A stretch of 64,000 nucleotides of DNA from JABAAE01 sp905480545 (GTDB lineage Bacteria > Planctomycetota > Planctomycetia > Pirellulales > Pirellulaceae), in contig CALSOR010000004.1 of the NCBI GenBank assembly GCA_943788025.1, positions 124,001-188,000 on the forward strand. The letters run 5' to 3'. Both the position numbers and the translations under genes were made by a program. Under the pieces are notes generated by a model, which saw only the letters and a list, made by a program, of their open reading frames with translations, had not been told where the DNA came from and did not search any database. This document shows, piece by piece, positions 62,624 through 64,000 of this stretch; position 1 is the first letter of the stretch; each line of letters begins with the position of its first letter.

Positions 62624-64000
62624 TCAAACCGGAGGACCCTCAATCACTTTTGCCTCCACTTCCGCCTGATCTCGAATCGAATAGACCAGCCCATTCGCAA
62701 AGTAAAAAATGGAACCGACCATCACGATCAGTGAAACATCGTGGAAGAGACCATTAATGATCATCGCTAGCGTAAGCAACAATGCTGCCAATCCAAACAG
62801 GCGATAGCTGCCTGGCAATCCACTGTTTTGGAGCACCTCGTAGGCGTTAAAAACAAAGCAGCTCAAAATGATGAGTGTTAGGCCCAATCCGATCAGGCCA
62901 AGCTCCGTCAGGTAGGATAGAAAAACATTGTGCTGCACATAACTTTTCACTTTTTGGAGCGGCAGCCCCGAGTCATGATTCAGATGGTACGGCCCCGCCT
63001 CCACATTGTATTGGCCATAGCCATGGCCCAACAAAGGGCGATCTTTAGCCATGTCCAATGCTACTGAAGACAGCATTGGACGCAGCCCAGCCGACTGTGA
63101 CATTTGATCGATCGTTACATCTCTATCTCTTTTAAATTTGTTTGCATACGGACTTAACACCAGCACAAACAACACCATTGCGACCGCCCCAGTCGCAATC
63201 ATCAGGCCCCTCATGGCAATGGGAAACGCAAACCACATGGTGACCGCTGCGCACAAAACCAGACTCAACCAGACGCTTCGCGTCATCGTGCAAAAAATCC
63301 CAAAAACCAAAAGGCCAATTAAGCCTGACAAAACCAATCGAAACTTTTGCTCGACCGATTGCCACAAGACAATTGAGCAACCAAGGCAAAATATTTGTGC
63401 GATTCCATTTCCAATCGGGTTAATGAATGGCCCTCGCGCCCGCCCAAAAAACTCAACGTTTTCACTGGTGATGATGTACCGAGGAAACACGGCACTATAG
63501 AGCCCAAATTTCTCAGCAATGCCCGTGCAAGCGAGATAAGCCCCAAACGCCGCGCCGAAAACTGCGAACTTAAAAAGCTCCCGCTCAGTGATTTTTAAAT
63601 GGCGGCCAATCCAGAAGAAACTAACTGGCATAACCTGGAAGAAAAGATATCGCGCCAAAGCCGCATTGCCGTTTGCCGACCAATCATGCGTGATCGTGCT
63701 AAATCCCACGATCAACAAGAACGTTAGTAAATAAAAATCAATTGGCGAGTACGGCGGCGTGGCATCGCGTCGACGCAAGATCCCAATTACGACAGCGCAA
63801 AAAAGCACGACCCAAAGCACACGATCGATCGTGATCGGAATCGGCCCCACTTTGATGCTGAAAAATTCGGGGCCAAATACAGAACCGAAAATGATGACAA
63901 GCATGCCAAGCAGCAATGGCGTCAATTTTCGAGCGAGAAACAAACCCCAAATCGCGGAGGCGATAAGAAAAAGTGGTATTAAAAATTCCACAGCCAGTCC
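62624..64000 (-). CDS. O-antigen ligase (Wzy_C/WaaL) family membrane protein
   Basis: At least 455 residues with roughly ten to twelve hydrophobic segments. The large periplasmic loop region shows MTRSVWLSLVLCAAV, RDVTIDQMSQSAGLRPMLSSVALDMAKDRPLLGHGYGQYN and NVFLSYLTELGLIGLGLTLI, typical of the Wzy_C domain in ligases and polymerases of surface polysaccharide. A GTG at 63991 could be the start (VEFLIPLFLIAS), but the frame is open to the window edge, so the true start may be outside. Confidence 0.85.
   Translation of the reverse strand, partial: GLAVEFLIPLFLIASAIWGLFLARKLTPLLLGMLVIIFGSVFGPEFFSIKVGPIPITIDRVLWVVLFCAVVIGILRRRDATPPYSPIDFYLLTFLLIVGFSTITHDWSANGNAALARYLFFQVMPVSFFWIGRHLKITERELFKFAVFGAAFGAYLACTGIAEKFGLYSAVFPRYIITSENVEFFGRARGPFINPIGNGIAQIFCLGCSIVLWQSVEQKFRLVLSGLIGLLVFGIFCTMTRSVWLSLVLCAAVTMWFAFPIAMRGLMIATGAVAMVLFVLVLSPYANKFKRDRDVTIDQMSQSAGLRPMLSSVALDMAKDRPLLGHGYGQYNVEAGPYHLNHDSGLPLQKVKSYVQHNVFLSYLTELGLIGLGLTLIILSCFVFNAYEVLQNSGLPGSYRLFGLAALLLTLAMIINGLFHDVSLIVMVGSIFYFANGLVYSIRDQAEVEAKVIEGPPV

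Overview
This window looks like a chromosomal segment of a planctomycete, most likely a Pirellulaceae-type marine bacterium with a fairly low GC content. The evidence is lineage-typical families: a Tat-exported DUF1501 protein, a TIGR03000 protein, a PPC-domain secreted protein, a membrane HTTM protein with a paired partner, an exported protein-L-isoaspartate methyltransferase, a TolC-like lipoprotein and a CsrA-receiver fusion. Genus-level assignment is inference. No rRNA, tRNA, CRISPR array or prophage was recognised.

Left third (1-19 kb). The window opens in the 3' end of an ImuB-like polymerase gene. A leftward isoprenoid operon follows (xseB-ispA-dxs, with a TolC-like gene downstream), then an SDR gene, a large leftward ftsK, an MBL hydrolase and an epimerase. 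At 13.2-16.1 kb an active HtrA-like protease gene overlaps, by ATGA, a gene for a secreted HtrA-like pseudoprotease. The pseudoprotease has a PDZ domain inside its protease fold, and its gene is frameshifted within a 15-bp coding repeat. Directly downstream lie a terminator, a 14-bp tandem repeat and an IS256-like insertion sequence. The left end of that element can fold so as to hide the transposase ribosome binding site. ruvX and an alpha/beta hydrolase gene follow.

Middle (19-41 kb). This part holds central metabolism and housekeeping: malic enzyme, mannose-1-phosphate guanylyltransferase, DUF1501, a Sua5/arginine-phosphatase fusion with rpiB and mogA, a ferredoxin reductase, an Hsp70, an OmpA lipoprotein, a glucan phosphorylase, an acyl-CoA-dehydrogenase-like gene with cysC, a BON-domain protein, the CsrA-receiver fusion behind a 16-copy 14-bp tandem array, a CBS protein and an ornithine-cyclodeaminase-like enzyme.

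Right third (41-64 kb). This part holds secreted and low-complexity proteins, thpR, Mn-type superoxide dismutase, a c-di-GMP gene (HD-GYP-PAS-GGDEF) split by one in-frame TAG, an FAH-family enzyme, a leftward run of asd-truA-kinase-accA, the HTTM pair, the TIGR03000 protein, the exported methyltransferase, a SAM methyltransferase and an O-antigen-ligase-like protein running to the right edge.

Two features recur. Short 14- and 16-bp tandem repeats sit at gene ends. Three otherwise well-conserved genes are interrupted, two by frameshift and one by a nonsense codon; this means either real pseudogenisation or base-level errors in the assembly.
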